The notes under the pieces were generated by a model that saw nothing but the letters and a program-made list of their open reading frames with translations, had not been told where the DNA came from and ran no database searches. From the NCBI RefSeq assembly GCF_002017865.1, contig NZ_MTJN01000002.1, positions 496,001 to 560,000 of the forward strand: DNA of 64,000 nt, read 5' to 3'. Numbering within the stretch: position 1 is the stretch's first letter; each line of letters starts with the position of its first letter. The position numbers and the translations under genes were made by a program. This document shows positions 25,008-33,192 of this stretch, piece by piece. The stretch comes from Rhodoferax fermentans (GTDB lineage Bacteria > Pseudomonadota > Gammaproteobacteria > Burkholderiales > Burkholderiaceae_C).

Positions 25008-25971
25008 TTAGCAACTGTTTGGGCATGAGGTGGAAGGGGAGCTTGTCTGCCAGGATGCGCTCCAATTGCTTTTGCGCATCACCCATCTGTGAGCGCAAGC
25101 CTTGGCGCTCTTCTGCGAGGTCTTTAACAGTTGCGATGTCACCGCGGCCGCCGCCGGCACTGGTAATGCGCTGAAACAGCGATTCACGCTCGGCCTTCAG
25201 CATACTCAACCGTTCGCCTTGTGTTGACAACTCCGCGCGTACACCCGCCAGCCGTTCTTCATCTGCAGTAAGGGACTCCAGCAACCGCGAGATGTTGCTC
25301 TCGTCCACATTGCTGACGTCCGAACGTTTACCGTTCTCAAAGCTACGCAGCCGCTCCGCTAATTGACGCAGCAACACGACGCCAAGTAAGCCTTCAAGGC
25401 CGACCTTCACTTGTTCTATCCGCTGCTGGTCCGCAAGCTTCTTCACTTCTTCGCCATCGAAGAAGAAAAACGGCGCGATGTGCGCTGGGACAAAGTTGTC
25501 GTCCAATAGTTCTGCCAACTGAAAGCCGTTGGCACCATCTCGCCGTGGGGTCCCGCGAACATTGCGAGTCAGTTCGTAGACCAGGGCTTCTTCTTCGTTG
25601 GTCCAAATGCCACTGTTGGTGCGGAAGTACCAGCGCCGGTTAATTTCAAAGGCCTTGGCGCGGCTTTTGTTGAACACTATGCGGACCGACATGGAGTTCT
25701 GTCCGTCGCGCTTGGCCTCACCGTTGAACGCCTTTTCGAGAAAGGTTGGATAGCCCCGCGCGTCGTCCATTTTGAGGCCCGCGCGCGCTAGGTGAATGAT
25801 GGCGTCTTTGCCGTACAGGCAGAGGTACAAGGCCTCCAAAACCGATGTTTTCCCGTACCCGTTCATGCCACCTATCAGCACGATGTTTTCACCGTTGACA
25901 GGCTCAGGAAATTCGAATTCTGCGTGGCTGTAACTCTTGAAGTTGGTCAGCTCTATTTTTGAAATCCACAA
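25008..25971 (-). pseudogene. dndD: dndD, 5' part (N-terminal ATPase half), separated by IS
   Basis: The N-terminal half of DndD: an SMC/RecN-like head with a Walker A loop GGMNGYGKTS (residues 34-43), LYGKDA, FFFFDGEEVKKLADQQR, and the first arm of a coiled coil. The frame runs 321 native residues to PKQLL, then three codons into the IS before a stop. The start is a TTG preceded by GGGAG at good spacing, with an in-frame stop just above, so a TTG start is likely. It lies 12 bp downstream of the small gene and in the same operon as dndC. Confidence 0.9.
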
Positions 25972-25983
25972 GATAGCTCTCCC

Positions 25984-26214
25984 TTAATCCATCCGACCGA
26001 GGATTTCCTCAAATCGCATGAAGATTCCGCGCGCTCGCTCCTGGTGCTGCCGTTCTCGCTGCAGAGTCACCAATTCAGTCAAAACGTCTATCGGGACGTT
26101 GTGCCGCTCACAGACTTGTTGCAATTTGGTATGTGCATCAGTATCCGTCCAAAGAGGAAGGTCCGCGAGGGACCTCTGTTCTTCCAGTACGTTGTCTTCT
26201 TGAATATCAGGCAT
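25984..26214 (-). CDS. DNA modification system-associated small protein
   Basis: A 76-residue acidic helical protein (ERHNVPIDVLTELVTLQRER) whose start overlaps the dndC stop by 8 bp and whose stop is 12 bp before dndD. It corresponds to the small protein often encoded between dndC and dndD in variant systems, of unknown role. It is too short and different to be DndE. Tight spacing suggests a structural or chaperone partner of DndC or DndD, which is inference. Confidence 0.7.
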   Translation of the reverse strand: MPDIQEDNVLEEQRSLADLPLWTDTDAHTKLQQVCERHNVPIDVLTELVTLQRERQHQERARGIFMRFEEILGRMD

Positions 26215-27331
26215 GTGCGAGACTCTCCTCCGTTTGTAGGTCGGTAGCCCATACTTTGTGTATGAGGTCGATTTCTTCTGTTGTTATCAGCGTGGCGCCG
26301 AACTCCTCTTGAACCTTCAGGAGCCCATCCAAGATTTCTCGTCGGGCCTGTATCGTGAAGGGGCCCGGTATGTGCTTACCAGTCAGGTCAAACGTAAGAC
26401 GTCCGTTTCTTCGCACCGCGCTGCGCCGTGCGGGGTCATTTCGGATGTCCACAAGCCAGTCCCTAAAGGCAACCAACGGCTTGTACGCGTGCTTTCCGGA
26501 GTCGATGAAGCCTTGCAGGCTCTTGTCCTTCTCGACAACGGTGCAGGTCCAGCATCCGAAACGACTGTTTTTTGTGCCGCAGCCAGGTGCTTCTTCCTTG
26601 CTGAGCACGACGGGGCATTCCCCGCCTTCGGCGTCCCGATATAGCTGAAACAGCTTCTGGTGCGTACCACCCCATGGCGCCTGGAAGCTGCCCAGGATTT
26701 CCCAAACGTCGTCCGTCGTGAGGTCAACGATGGGTCGGTAAATCAGGGCGCCGGGAATAGAGGTGTGCTCAGTGAGTTGCGTGCCACGAACATTTTCATA
26801 CTTATTGATGGTGTTCATCCGCTGAATGCTCTCCGAGCGGCGAACGCCGAGCACCACAATCGCAGCCCCGTGCTTGGACACGTTTTCCTTGATGTAGGTA
26901 CTGGTTGGCTGAATTTTCAGTCGGTCAGTACACCAACGCATGGACGAATTTGGACTTGGGTAACCTTTGCCAATTAACAAAACCCAAAATGTCTTATCCG
27001 GGTCTGGCTTCGTGCGAGCTACCGTAATAGGCAAATCCAAACCACGCCCAGCCTCATCAATCAGGTAAGTGACTTCGTCCAAATGGGCCATGACAAGGGG
27101 ACTTTCCACCATGGTGTCATTGGACACCACGTGAACTGGACGGGTTCGCTGTGACGGCGCCATGGTCATCAGCGCTTCGAAAACTGCGTGAGCGACCAAG
27201 GTAGAGTCTTTGCCACCCGAAAATCCAATAATCCAAGGATAGTTCTGCGTCGTAGAGAGGTACTCCTCCCTCACGTTGTTGACGATTTCATGCCACTGGT
27301 CGAGCACGCTCAAAGATGTTGTTTCTGACAC
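26207..27331 (-). CDS. dndC: DNA phosphorothioation sulfurtransferase DndC
   Basis: A 374-residue PAPS-reductase/ATP-sulfurylase-like protein. The PP-loop SGGKDST is at residues 38-44; downstream motifs include a GVRRSES segment, and a Cys cluster (CPV, PGCG, GCWTC at about residues 240-263) suited to an iron-sulfur cluster. DndC uses ATP to activate the DNA backbone and carries sulfur from a cysteine desulfurase (family knowledge). The start is GTG (MSETTSLS). It heads the operon dndC, small protein, dndD, dndE-ftsK; no dndA or dndB is present, so a chromosomal IscS-like desulfurase would be needed. Confidence 0.92.
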   Translation of the reverse strand: MSETTSLSVLDQWHEIVNNVREEYLSTTQNYPWIIGFSGGKDSTLVAHAVFEALMTMAPSQRTRPVHVVSNDTMVESPLVMAHLDEVTYLIDEAGRGLDLPITVARTKPDPDKTFWVLLIGKGYPSPNSSMRWCTDRLKIQPTSTYIKENVSKHGAAIVVLGVRRSESIQRMNTINKYENVRGTQLTEHTSIPGALIYRPIVDLTTDDVWEILGSFQAPWGGTHQKLFQLYRDAEGGECPVVLSKEEAPGCGTKNSRFGCWTCTVVEKDKSLQGFIDSGKHAYKPLVAFRDWLVDIRNDPARRSAVRRNGRLTFDLTGKHIPGPFTIQARREILDGLLKVQEEFGATLITTEEIDLIHKVWATDLQTEESLAHA

Positions 27332-27592
27332 GGTTGCCTAGGTACGAAGCTTCGGTAAAACAGGAAATGCCGGGCAAACGCCCAGAGAAGCGTCCCCATA
27401 CAGCCGAAGCTTATAAAAATTTATTAACCAACGTATCGTACCGCAACTCACAGGGCGTTAGGGGTACCATTGGCATCCGCCGAAATTCGTGGCGGGCTCT
27501 GATGAACGCGCGAAGTGGCAATGCAACGGTTGGTTAAGGCGCTGCTCGCAGAGGTCTTCGGCCAGCAGCAACCCAAAAATCCGTCATCATGG

Positions 27593-27618
27593 AAAAAGCC
27601 CCCCTTTCGGGAGGCTTC
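27593..27618 (-). terminator. Orphan terminator-like hairpin
   Basis: On the minus strand AAGCCTCCC-GAAA-GGGGGGCTTTTT gives a GC-rich stem with a T run. No annotated minus-strand gene lies upstream, so its transcript is unknown. Confidence 0.55.
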
Positions 27619-28683
27619 CTCGTTTGCGCCGTAGTTCAATTGCGCCGTCAAATAGACCCCGGAGCTGTGCCCCGGGGTTCGAATCAAACGAATTACGCAA
27701 TCAGGGATATCTCCCTTACCTTGTCCATCCGCCGTGGTTCACCTGAAGCCAAGCCTCAAATTTCCACGCACCCCGCAAACGCTCGGGCTCACCAAACCGC
27801 CAAGTTTGACTCACCGAATTAAAGCGTCCACACGGCTCGCAAGATGCCCGCCAAGACATCTTCTGCCGGAACCCCACCCGCCAAGGCGGGGTCCGTTCAC
27901 TTCAAAATCATCATCTTTTCAACCGACTCGGCTTTCGCCGGCCACTCAACCGCATAGGCAGACTCATGTCTTGGGATGTTGTCCAGGGATTGCTCCCTGC
28001 CCTTAGCCCCAGCAGTTGGCTTATAGCCCCCGGTTTGCGTGGTAGTTACTTCCCCGCACCTCGGGCCATTTTGTGTTGGTTCGATATGCAAGTCTTAACA
28101 AGTAGAACGCAAGTTGCTCACGAACAGCAGTGCTTTCTGGCGCATCCCCAGATTTCCCTCACCCCGAAACCATTAAGCGGGTGGGTACTCATCGCACTGT
28201 TCTCTGCTCATTTCCACAATTTCCAGGCACTTCAGGCCCTAGCTTGCTCACACTCATCCGACAGCCCTCGCGGGCCGTTACATGCTTTTGCTCCCAGTGA
28301 TGCTGACGGCTTGATGGTGCGAACCATCTCACCCCCTGCTACCACCCATGCCCCTTGCCAAGTTCGTACCTTGGTTCGTGCATGGTCGCGGACTTCGACA
28401 CCGAATCGGTGCCTCGCCTCGCCCAGCTGGACTGCATGTCGGTAATCGTCTCGCCTCTGCCCTTATTCAGGGGGCAGGGTAGCGGGCCGACAGACTTTAA
28501 AAAATCATCTCGCATATCAGGCGCTCGTCCCGGATGACAAATCCGAGGGTCACAGGCTACAAAGCCCTTGGACAGGTTATTACCCCTGGCCAGCCCTTCC
28601 CCAATCGCACGGTCTCGGCAAAGGGTGCATTCAACGCAACCATGCCCGACACCCCGGGTGGCAACCCGGGCGTATGAAGTAGA

Positions 28684-28731
28684 GGCGGGGGATTACTCCG
28701 GCAGCTTACGCTGCCGGGATTACTCCCCGCC
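28684..28731. repeat. Long hairpin with repeated internal GATTACT
   Basis: Arms GGCGGGG/CCCCGCC (outer, 7 bp) and CCGGCAGC/GCTGCCGG (inner, 8 bp) with loop TTAC. Both sides of the stem are interrupted by the same sequence GATTACT, so the internal loop is a symmetrical 7-nt direct repeat. All 15 arm base pairs are perfect. Confidence 0.75.
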
Positions 28732-28828
28732 CCCCTTCCGGCACCCGACGGGCCCCCGTTTGAGGAGGCATCGGGCGCTGTGGCACTCGGGAACTACCCA
28801 AGCTCACGCCGGAAGAAAAGATGATGAT

Positions 28829-28889
28829 GAAGTTCAGGGCGTTGGCGCGCCCCTATGAACTTCGAGAAGTTTGAGGGTGTTGGCGCACC
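28829..28889. repeat. Two imperfect direct repeats, about 24 bp
   Basis: The units at 28829-28851 and 28866-28889 both begin GAAGTT, share AGGG then GTTGGCGC and end in CC; start-to-start spacing is 37 bp. They precede the palindrome and iteron-like repeats. Confidence 0.55.
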
Positions 28890-28949
28890 TGGCCCTGTTC
28901 AATGCGTTTGGCACGCACATCACAAGTCCTATGAAGCGTATAGACACCA

Positions 28950-28970
28950 TTTTTTGACCTGGTCAAAAAA
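28950..28970. promoter_or_regulatory. Perfect 10-bp-arm palindrome
   Basis: Arms TTTTTTGACC and GGTCAAAAAA around a single T. It is about 155 bp upstream of the gene at 29127. It could be an operator or a hairpin terminator (T run follows directly). Confidence 0.6.
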
Positions 28971-29009
28971 TTTTTATGGCTTCATTGTCTTCCCTCAATC
29001 GAACGTCTA

Positions 29010-29074
29010 CAGACGTCCCATTTCGGAAAACGGCAGTGGCAGACAACCCATTGACGTCGGCAGACGGCCCATTT
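29010..29074. repeat. Three iteron-like direct repeats upstream of 29127
   Basis: CAGACGTCCCATTT (29010), CAGACAACCCATTG (29040) and CAGACGGCCCATTT (29061), spaced 30 and 21 bp. The helical-turn-like spacing and position just before a gene suggest protein binding sites. Confidence 0.5.
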
Positions 29075-29126
29075 TCAGGCGCTGTCGCTACAGGTATGAC
29101 CGTCTACCTACAAAAGCGACATCCAT

Positions 29127-29993
29127 ATGAAAAACACACATGACATTCTTGACCTGCGCGTCCCCAGCGGCAAAACCGTCCTCATGCAGCACTTACAAAC
29201 GCTTGTCCTAAGGGGCAATCCGCACTGGATTGGCGGCGTCATATCACCTGCCAAGCTCCCTGCGCTGGCCGCCAAATTGGCTGCGCGCTACCCCGTTCAG
29301 CGAGACGAGCGGGGCCGAACCTATGACCGGTCTAAAGGCTTGGCCTCCGCTCACTTCGTGGCATTTCCTGCCGCAGACGGCGCAATCGCCTGGTGGGTGC
29401 TGACCAGTGATGGGCTCGGAGGCCTCGCTGACAACAAATCGCCTGATGCCCATGTTGCCAAACATGCGCTACGGGCCAACGGCCACATCGAGTTTGACGA
29501 CTACGTGCTCCTCTACGCCCACAAGAAGGACGCCCGCACTGTTCGCGATGCAAAAACTGGCCGTGAAAAGAAAATCATCAAGGACTGCTCGACTTGGACT
29601 TGGAAGATGACCAACCGGGCCTATGGCCAGGTTATGGCGGCCATCGAAAACGACGTCAATGCGTTGAACTTCGGACGCGACGACGCCAAGTTGGAAGGCC
29701 TCCGCGGCACATTGGCTTATCAGCGTCGCCGGCCTTTGTTCTCCGGCGTCCGGAGTCAGGTTCTACAGCTCCATAGGGAGGCAGACAGCCAATGGGGGCT
29801 CGTCCGAAAGGCTTGGCTGGCCCGCTACACCCAGTTCGCCCTCAAATATGGCGACAACGCCGGGCGTCTACGGTCGCTGAAAGAAATCACCAGCCAACAC
29901 TTGCCAAAGATGGGCCGTTTTAAGGTATTTGGCGACATCACCTTGGGCCATCTCGTTCGCGGCGACGTCCCGCGTGGCAGCGCAGGCAACTGA
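29127..29993 (+). CDS. Hypothetical protein of plasmid-like element, 288 aa
   Basis: A soluble basic protein with no membrane segments. Visible parts are a GNPHWIGGVISPAKLPALAA segment, a DGAIAWWVLTSDGLGG strand region, a KDCSTWTWKMT segment, and a basic C-terminus (RPLFSGVRSQVLQLHREA). I do not recognise the family. Its position ahead of the TrfA gene and behind iteron-like repeats suggests a role in replication, copy control or partition of the element, which is inference. Start is the ATG at 29127. Confidence 0.6.
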   Translation: MKNTHDILDLRVPSGKTVLMQHLQTLVLRGNPHWIGGVISPAKLPALAAKLAARYPVQRDERGRTYDRSKGLASAHFVAFPAADGAIAWWVLTSDGLGGLADNKSPDAHVAKHALRANGHIEFDDYVLLYAHKKDARTVRDAKTGREKKIIKDCSTWTWKMTNRAYGQVMAAIENDVNALNFGRDDAKLEGLRGTLAYQRRRPLFSGVRSQVLQLHREADSQWGLVRKAWLARYTQFALKYGDNAGRLRSLKEITSQHLPKMGRFKVFGDITLGHLVRGDVPRGSAGN

Positions 29994-30155
29994 GTCCACG
30001 CCGCGCAGTCGCAATCTAGCCGTCCGCGCCGCGACCAGTCGCATGGAAGCAAAGCGATTTAACAGGTTGACGCGCGGTGCCTACACAACTTGCCCGCGCG
30101 GTGACAAGGCTGTTGTCGCGCGGCAACTTCACAACCAACCGCGAGATTCCCATTC

Positions 30156-30761
30156 ATGAAATCATTTCTCATCAAAGCCCCAGCGAAGGGAAAAACCACC
30201 TGCACACTGGTACGCCAGTTCTACGACAAGGCGTCACGACGCACCAAGACGCAGTACCTTGGCAGCTTCAACGTCGCCATTGACCCGTCAATATTGCCAG
30301 CAGGCGTGCGCCTGCGCCCGAACGTCGAAATCGATGCCGAGCAGCTTGCAGAGGTTGCAAGCTGGCTCAAGCAAAACGGCACCTTCGGCCAAACCCCTAT
30401 GCTCTCAGCCGCCGTGCTTGAGCAAGCCCGTCGGCACTTGATGGAGGTCATGCACGACGAGCGCATGCAAGTTCATCAGCAATCGGACCTCGACCTTGCG
30501 GCCAGCATTTTGAATGGCGCCGCCATGGACCTCCAACATGCGTCCGCACAACTCCGCTTGCAAGGCATTGAACTCTCCTCCGGCATGCTCATCTATACCG
30601 GGACTGACATGGCCAAGTGCATCAATGACATGGACCGCCTAAAAGTGCAAAGCAATCAAATTCGCGCGGCTGCAACTCAGTTTGAAGAAGCGCTTAAAGA
30701 AGCCAAGCTGATGAAGCGGCTCAACAAGATTGCAAAGGCGGGCAACCATGCCACGCACTGA
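30156..30761 (+). CDS. Hypothetical protein preceding the replication initiator, 201 aa
   Basis: A mostly helical protein. The N-terminus (SFLIKAPAKGKTTCTLVRQF, YDKASRRTKTQYLGSFN) resembles short basic strands of DNA-binding proteins; the C-terminus has coiled-coil-like charged helices ending in KLMKRLNKIAK. It overlaps the start of the TrfA-like gene by 14 bp, so the two are translationally coupled. Unknown function; possibly an initiator accessory or copy-number protein. Confidence 0.6.
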   Translation: MKSFLIKAPAKGKTTCTLVRQFYDKASRRTKTQYLGSFNVAIDPSILPAGVRLRPNVEIDAEQLAEVASWLKQNGTFGQTPMLSAAVLEQARRHLMEVMHDERMQVHQQSDLDLAASILNGAAMDLQHASAQLRLQGIELSSGMLIYTGTDMAKCINDMDRLKVQSNQIRAAATQFEEALKEAKLMKRLNKIAKAGNHATH

Positions 30762-31902
30762 CCCTCTGCACCCGTCCCAAAATGACCGCCAAACAGGCAT
30801 CGACGCCGTGCCATCCAATGTTGAACAGCGCCCTCCCCTCGCGACGAATCCACGACGTTTCCATTCTTCCGCAGATAGAGAGGCACAGGAGAGAACCCCG
30901 TCACCGAACGAGCAACCTGCTTCTGAAAATGGGAGTGTCAGCGAAAGCCTATTGCCGCCTGCCATAGTTGATGAATCAGACTGCCATGGCAGACCGTTGA
31001 TTCGACGCGCAGTCATTGCTTCGAAACTGAAGTTGCAAGAGCAGCGTGCAATTGCATCACAACAGGCCGGTGGGTTGAAGTACGGTGCCGAAAAACACAG
31101 CTTGCACAAGCATGTTCAAGATTGCTATGCGGACGAACAAGCCCTCGAAAGTCGACTGGAAGATAACTTCATCCCTGGCCACGGTCCAAATCAATTTTTG
31201 AGTCCAAGGTCATTTTTTCAAACTCAACTGTTTGGAGCAGGTAACCACGCAATTCAGCGAATTCACCACGTTGAAATCGTGGTTGCAGAAAAGAATGAGA
31301 AGCCCATCATTACCTACCGCGGCCCGGAGCTTCGCCAATCTGATGCCAAGGTTTTTCTGGCGCTTCTGCACATGCTTCGAGATGTACAAGTAGGCACCCA
31401 GGTGCACCTGGAACCAGAGCCAGTATGCAAAGCGCTGTTTGGCCGATACGACGGCCACAGCCGCAAGCAACTGCGCGAACACATACAGAGATTGCAGACC
31501 GGCCTCATCATCACCGAAAAGTGCAGTATTCAACTCTGCCAAGCATTTGAGCATCCGAATGCTGGGCTTTGGTCAGTGGCACTTCACAGCAACATTGTTG
31601 AGCTTTTCAGACTGTCACAGCGTGTTTGGCTCTCTTTGCCCATGCGACTTAGCCTGCCAGATGGGCTTACGTCTTGGCTCTATGCGTACATCGAGAGCCA
31701 ATCTCGCCTCATACCCACCAACGTTTCCACCTTGCTGGAAAAATGTGGGTCAACATCTAAACCGCGTGGTTTCCTGAACTCACTGCGCCGCTCACTCAGG
31801 GAATTGGCGAACAGGGGCATCATTGAACCGGGCTGGTCCATTCGAAAGGGACTTTTACGCTGGATGAAAAAATCCGGCGGCCCAAATCGGTGGGAACAGT
31901 AG
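30748..31902 (+). CDS. trfA: TrfA-like plasmid replication initiator
   Basis: A 384-residue protein. After a disordered N-terminal third, residues of about 150-380 follow the pattern of TrfA of IncP plasmids: NQFLSPRSFFQTQLFGAGN, IHHVEIVVAEKNEKPIITYR, GPELRQSDAKVFLALLHMLR, GTQVHLEPEPVCKALFGR and, later, LPDGLTSWLYAYIESQSR with two winged-helix regions. TrfA binds iterons at oriV and recruits the host helicase. The ATG at 30748 is chosen over 30730. The iteron array directly downstream (31913-32212) is the expected target. This gives the island a plasmid-like replicon. Confidence 0.85.
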   Translation: MPRTDPLHPSQNDRQTGIDAVPSNVEQRPPLATNPRRFHSSADREAQERTPSPNEQPASENGSVSESLLPPAIVDESDCHGRPLIRRAVIASKLKLQEQRAIASQQAGGLKYGAEKHSLHKHVQDCYADEQALESRLEDNFIPGHGPNQFLSPRSFFQTQLFGAGNHAIQRIHHVEIVVAEKNEKPIITYRGPELRQSDAKVFLALLHMLRDVQVGTQVHLEPEPVCKALFGRYDGHSRKQLREHIQRLQTGLIITEKCSIQLCQAFEHPNAGLWSVALHSNIVELFRLSQRVWLSLPMRLSLPDGLTSWLYAYIESQSRLIPTNVSTLLEKCGSTSKPRGFLNSLRRSLRELANRGIIEPGWSIRKGLLRWMKKSGGPNRWEQ

Positions 31903-31912
31903 GCACTATCTC

Positions 31913-32212
31913 ATGGTGTTTGCGATGCAAACATGGTATTTGCGATGCAACTGTGCCATGCAAGACGACACCATCACATATTCTGGCCCTGAAGAACATC
32001 AGGTCCATGGTAATTGCGATGCTGTTGGTGGTGTTTGCGATGTTGCAAAACCCTGCAAACCCGCGCCAGGCTTGGCTTGCGAGACTCCCGTCTCTTTACC
32101 TTAATATGCTCACGCATTTGACAGCCGCAAAGCGCCCGTTTTCATAGGCCGGCTGCTCAATCGAGGTATCTAGGCAGGTCGGATACCGAAAAGACCGCAT
32201 CGCAAAAACCAT
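31913..32212. other. Iteron array, probable vegetative origin (oriV)
   Basis: Four direct iterons: ATGGTGTTTGCGATGCAA (31913-31930), ATGGTATTTGCGATGCAA (31933-31950), ATGGTAATTGCGATGCTG (32007-32024) and GTGGTGTTTGCGATGTTG (32029-32046), spaced 20 and 22 bp within pairs. A fifth copy is inverted at 32197-32212 (ATGGTTTTTGCGATGC on the minus strand). They lie immediately after trfA. Spacing of about two helical turns is typical of initiator binding sites. No clear DnaA box was seen. Confidence 0.8.
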
Positions 32213-32320
32213 GTGCCAGTGCACGAATACACGTGTGCCGTCACCTTATGAGTCAGCTTGACCCCCGACCAGTGCATCCACGAACGCCACTACAGCAGTG
32301 CGTTCGAAGATTCAAAGGGC

Positions 32321-32794
32321 CTAGATAGGGCTATCGGACAGCACGGAACAACCTACCAGCGCGTTGAAAATTCCATTGAGCATCGTCAGCCGCGCACGGA
32401 TGGACTGACGTGTTAGGCCTCTAGACTCCAATTCACTCAGGAACTCCTCCATAACCTGCGGTGTCAATTGCTGTGGCTTGACCAATCCCATTTCATTGGC
32501 CTTACAGAACAACTCACACCAGACGGTCGAGGCTAAATGAGACCTTGCAGCTGTACGCTCTGGTACAGATGCTTTCCAACGGAAGAATGCATTCACCCAA
32601 TGCGCCCATGCGAGTTCCGTGGTGGGCCTGATGACTATAGGGGCGTCTTCATAAGTACTGGGTGGGGCAATGTTGGGTTGCTCATGATGCCCTTTATTCC
32701 TATCCGCAGTTGGGTTGCTTTGGCCAAATTTAAGTGCGATACGGTCGGACCTTGGTTCGCGCAGAGTGCAGAGGAGATAGTGAAGATTTTGCAT
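32321..32794 (-). CDS. Integrase core-binding-domain-like protein without catalytic domain (copy B)
   Basis: A 157-residue protein. The C-terminal 100 residues resemble the SAM-like core-binding domain of tyrosine integrases (AHWVNAFFRWKASVPERTAA, TPQVMEEFLSELESRGLTRQ, RARLTMLNGIFNALV) and are paralogous to the protein at 33193-33669. The integrase next door has the same domain pattern (TPDLMRLFVDQMAARGLAVV). No catalytic R/H/Y motifs are present. Its 5' leader is nearly identical to that of the paralogue. It might modulate integration or excision as a competitor or partner of the integrase, which is inference. Confidence 0.65.
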   Translation of the reverse strand: MQNLHYLLCTLREPRSDRIALKFGQSNPTADRNKGHHEQPNIAPPSTYEDAPIVIRPTTELAWAHWVNAFFRWKASVPERTAARSHLASTVWCELFCKANEMGLVKPQQLTPQVMEEFLSELESRGLTRQSIRARLTMLNGIFNALVGCSVLSDSPI

Positions 32795-32902
32795 TTTGAA
32801 ATTCCTAATTGATAGTGGAATCCAGTGTAAAAACGCCGGTTCTTTAAGCTCCGAAATGCGCCTTTAGATTGCGCCGCTAAAGGCGACGCGACCAGCACGA
32901 CC

Positions 32903-32939
32903 AAAAAAAAGGCCCGGCCGCGAAATGACGACCGAGCCC
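32903..32939 (-). terminator. Terminator downstream of copy A
   Basis: On the minus strand GGGCTCGG...CCGGGCC is followed by eight Ts. The sequence resembles the terminator at 33778-33812, part of the duplicated leader. Confidence 0.7.
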
Positions 32940-33192
32940 TATGGTCTGCAGTACTCGTTGTACGGCATCCTTATCCGACTGCTGGTACCCGACGCGTCTT
33001 CTGTTCTGCCTTCTTGGCCGACGCTCTGATGGGGCAATCATTTTTGCGAGTGCCCCATCAGCACGCCAAAGAGTGAGCAAGTGATTGCCGGCGAGCCCAA
33101 ACAGCCTACGCAAAGGATTCAGTTGGATGGGGCTCACCGAGATGGGTACACCTTCGATTTACATCGGTAGTTGTGGACGTCCTTTGTCTAAA

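Larger units (their letters stand above)
27332..29126. other. 1.8-kb region without genes but with several sequence structures
   Basis: Between dndC (minus) and the hypothetical gene at 29127 (plus). No convincing gene: the open frames are short, Pro/Arg/Ser-rich and lack ribosome-binding sites. Structured elements include a terminator-like hairpin (27593-27618), a tRNA-like fold (27621-27690), a long hairpin (28684-28731), a pair of direct repeats (28829-28889), a palindrome (28950-28970) and three short iteron-like repeats (29010-29074). It may hold an origin, a transfer origin, a structured RNA or regulatory sites. Confidence 0.5.

Noticed and set aside
22719-25971. Treating the two dndD parts as independent genes
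   Set aside because: The IS ends, target duplication and restored frame show one gene split by insertion.
32877-33137. 86-codon minus-strand frame (MSPIQLNPLRRLFGL) between the two integrase-like genes
   Set aside because: It runs through the terminator hairpin at 32903-32939 and is Arg-rich; the reading is probably not expressed.
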